Shown: one piece after another, positions 63,401-64,000 of the stretch
Numbering within the stretch: the stretch's first letter is position 1
Layout: each line of letters begins with the position of its first letter
NCBI GenBank assembly: GCA_025093555.1
Contig: JAIWNF010000014.1
Location: 793,942-857,941, forward strand
From: Circinella umbellata
Taxonomy: Eukaryota; Mucoromycota; Mucoromycetes; Mucorales; Lichtheimiaceae
Reading direction: 5' to 3'
Length of the DNA: 64,000 nt
Translations under genes and position numbers: made by a program
Notes under the pieces: generated by a model
Seen by the model: only the letters and a program-made list of their open reading frames with translations
The model's database searches: none
What the model was told of the DNA's origin: nothing

Positions 63401-63480
63401 AATATTAAAAATGGGAGGAAACGTGGAAGGTAATAATAATAAATAAGATAAAACGTGGATAGGGGAGCAAAGGGGAATAA
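60426..63480. other. Gene-poor AT-rich region
   Basis: About 3 kb with many short repeats and homopolymers and no supported gene. One stretch near 61022-61260 (GGCTAAGCCCA, TATAAATACGGG) has an LTR-like look, but no second copy was found. A CATCC/GGATG-rich patch lies near 62630-62750. The open reading frames here are short and low-complexity. Confidence 0.5.
62664..62752. repeat. CATCC/GGATG repeat patch with inverted arms
   Basis: Direct copies of CATCCACATC and ACATCCATAT are followed by inverse GTAGATGTGGATA and GGATGAGCGGATG. Parts can fold into a small hairpin (CCACATCT ... AGATGTGG). Confidence 0.45.
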
Positions 63481-63594
63481 CGGGTAAATACGTTAGGCAG
63501 AAGTATTTACCCGGCGACGACCCGGATTCCTGGGTTGGAATCGTCGCTTCGCCGTCACGTTTGAAGCTGACGCGGAACTAGGAGTAAAACCCGC
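63481..63594 (+). ncRNA. GC-rich cluster of hairpins, possible structured RNA
   Basis: In a very AT-rich surrounding, about 115 bp is GC-rich and folds into consecutive perfect stems: CGGGTAAATAC (63481-63491) with GTATTTACCCG (63503-63513), 11 bp around an 11-nt loop; GCGACGA (63514-63520) with TCGTCGC (63541-63547); CGTCA (63553-63557) with TGACG (63568-63572); GCGG (63572-63575) with CCGC (63591-63594). It ends 24 bp before the tRNA-Leu on the same strand. I do not recognise a known RNA family, and strand and function are unproven. A transposon relic or a genomic island of a Pol III transcript are alternatives. Confidence 0.35.
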
Positions 63595-63617
63595 TTCAGA
63601 TGCGACAATACCATGAA

Positions 63618-63700
63618 GGTAACATGGCCGAGTTGGTCTAAGGCGCCAGACTCAAGTTCTGGTCTCGCAAGAGGCGTGAGTTCGAATCTCACTGTTACCA
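63618..63700 (+). tRNA. tRNA-Leu (anticodon CAA)
   Basis: An 83-nt cloverleaf: acceptor GGTAACA (63618-63624) pairs with TGTTACC (63693-63699), discriminator A. Box A TGGCCGAGTTGG and box B GTTCGAATC are present. The anticodon stem CCAGA/TCTGG holds loop CTCAAGT, giving CAA, which reads UUG leucine codons. The long variable arm (TCTCGCAAGAGG region) is typical of type II leucine tRNAs. There is no intron. A T run at 63741-63746 could terminate Pol III transcription. Confidence 0.95.
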
Positions 63701-64000
63701 ATCGTTTAATTGATTGTGTACTCAAGAAAGAGTTGCAATGTATTTTTTGTTAAATTGTGTATCGTAATTGTCGTAGTCAAAAATAACAGTTACATTCATT
63801 TTCCTTTTTGGATTATTTTGTGTTACTTCTTTACAAAGATATTTGATTTTTATGATGCCACGTAGTTATATCCATATCACCGTCACTTTACCATAGTATC
63901 CATTTGAACACGTATACATTCCATAGTCACGAACACGTATTCAATCTACAATCATTCCACGTATATTATTATTATTAGCTTTTACATATATTCATCATTA
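63701..64000. other. End of window, no feature
   Basis: AT-rich sequence after the tRNA with no ORF or RNA that I can support. Confidence 0.5.

Overview
The window looks like nuclear DNA of an early-diverging fungus, most plausibly Mucoromycota (Mucorales-like). Coding regions are cut by many short (about 45-110 bp) GT-AG introns, intergenic DNA is very AT-rich, and the proteins are fungal in type: a group X hybrid histidine kinase, Trm3, a Ceg1/Pce1-type capping enzyme, a MAK/Ime2-like kinase and a membrane protein combining glycosyltransferase-like and alginate-lyase-like regions. The species cannot be fixed from sequence alone. Exon joins were done by hand from splice signals and reading phase. 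In every multi-exon gene presented as real, the exon lengths sum to a multiple of three.

Layout. 0.2-1.8 kb: a terminal-inverted-repeat (TIR) element carrying a small AT-hook ORF. 2.7-12.0 kb (+): 23-exon hybrid histidine kinase (2436 aa). 12.9-19.8 kb (+): 21-exon TRM3/TARBP1-like tRNA ribose methyltransferase (1666 aa). 20.1-24.8 kb (-): mRNA capping guanylyltransferase with a roughly 880-residue Q/P/S-rich C-terminal tail (1318 aa). 24.8-29.1 kb: gene-poor, with a second, 676-bp TIR element with a target-site duplication. 29.1-32.6 kb (-): a coiled-coil protein and a PP2C phosphatase. 33.9-39.0 kb (+): a MAK-like kinase and an F-box/LRR protein. 39-42.8 kb: gene-poor, with relics. 42.8-45.7 kb (+): the glycosyltransferase-like/alginate-lyase-like protein. 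46.1-48.8 kb (-): a membrane GNAT acetyltransferase and GINS subunit Psf3. 49.5-50.6 kb (+): MRT4. 52.8-53.4 kb (+): a double-SANT protein. From about 55 kb to the end the window is transposon-rich and AT-rich: two opposed copies of a DDE transposase with a C-terminal chromodomain, a cysteine-rich ORF of unknown function, a decayed Ty3/gypsy chromovirus end, then about 3 kb without genes, a GC-rich hairpin cluster and a tRNA-Leu(CAA).

The genes do not form a pathway cluster. They are mostly housekeeping and regulatory (signalling, tRNA modification, capping, ribosome assembly, replication). The least ordinary items are the lyase/glycosyltransferase fusion, which may act in wall polyuronide metabolism; the extended capping enzyme with a 13-residue SP repeat; the chromodomain DNA transposase; the TIR family with an AT-hook passenger; and the structured GC-rich island beside the tRNA.
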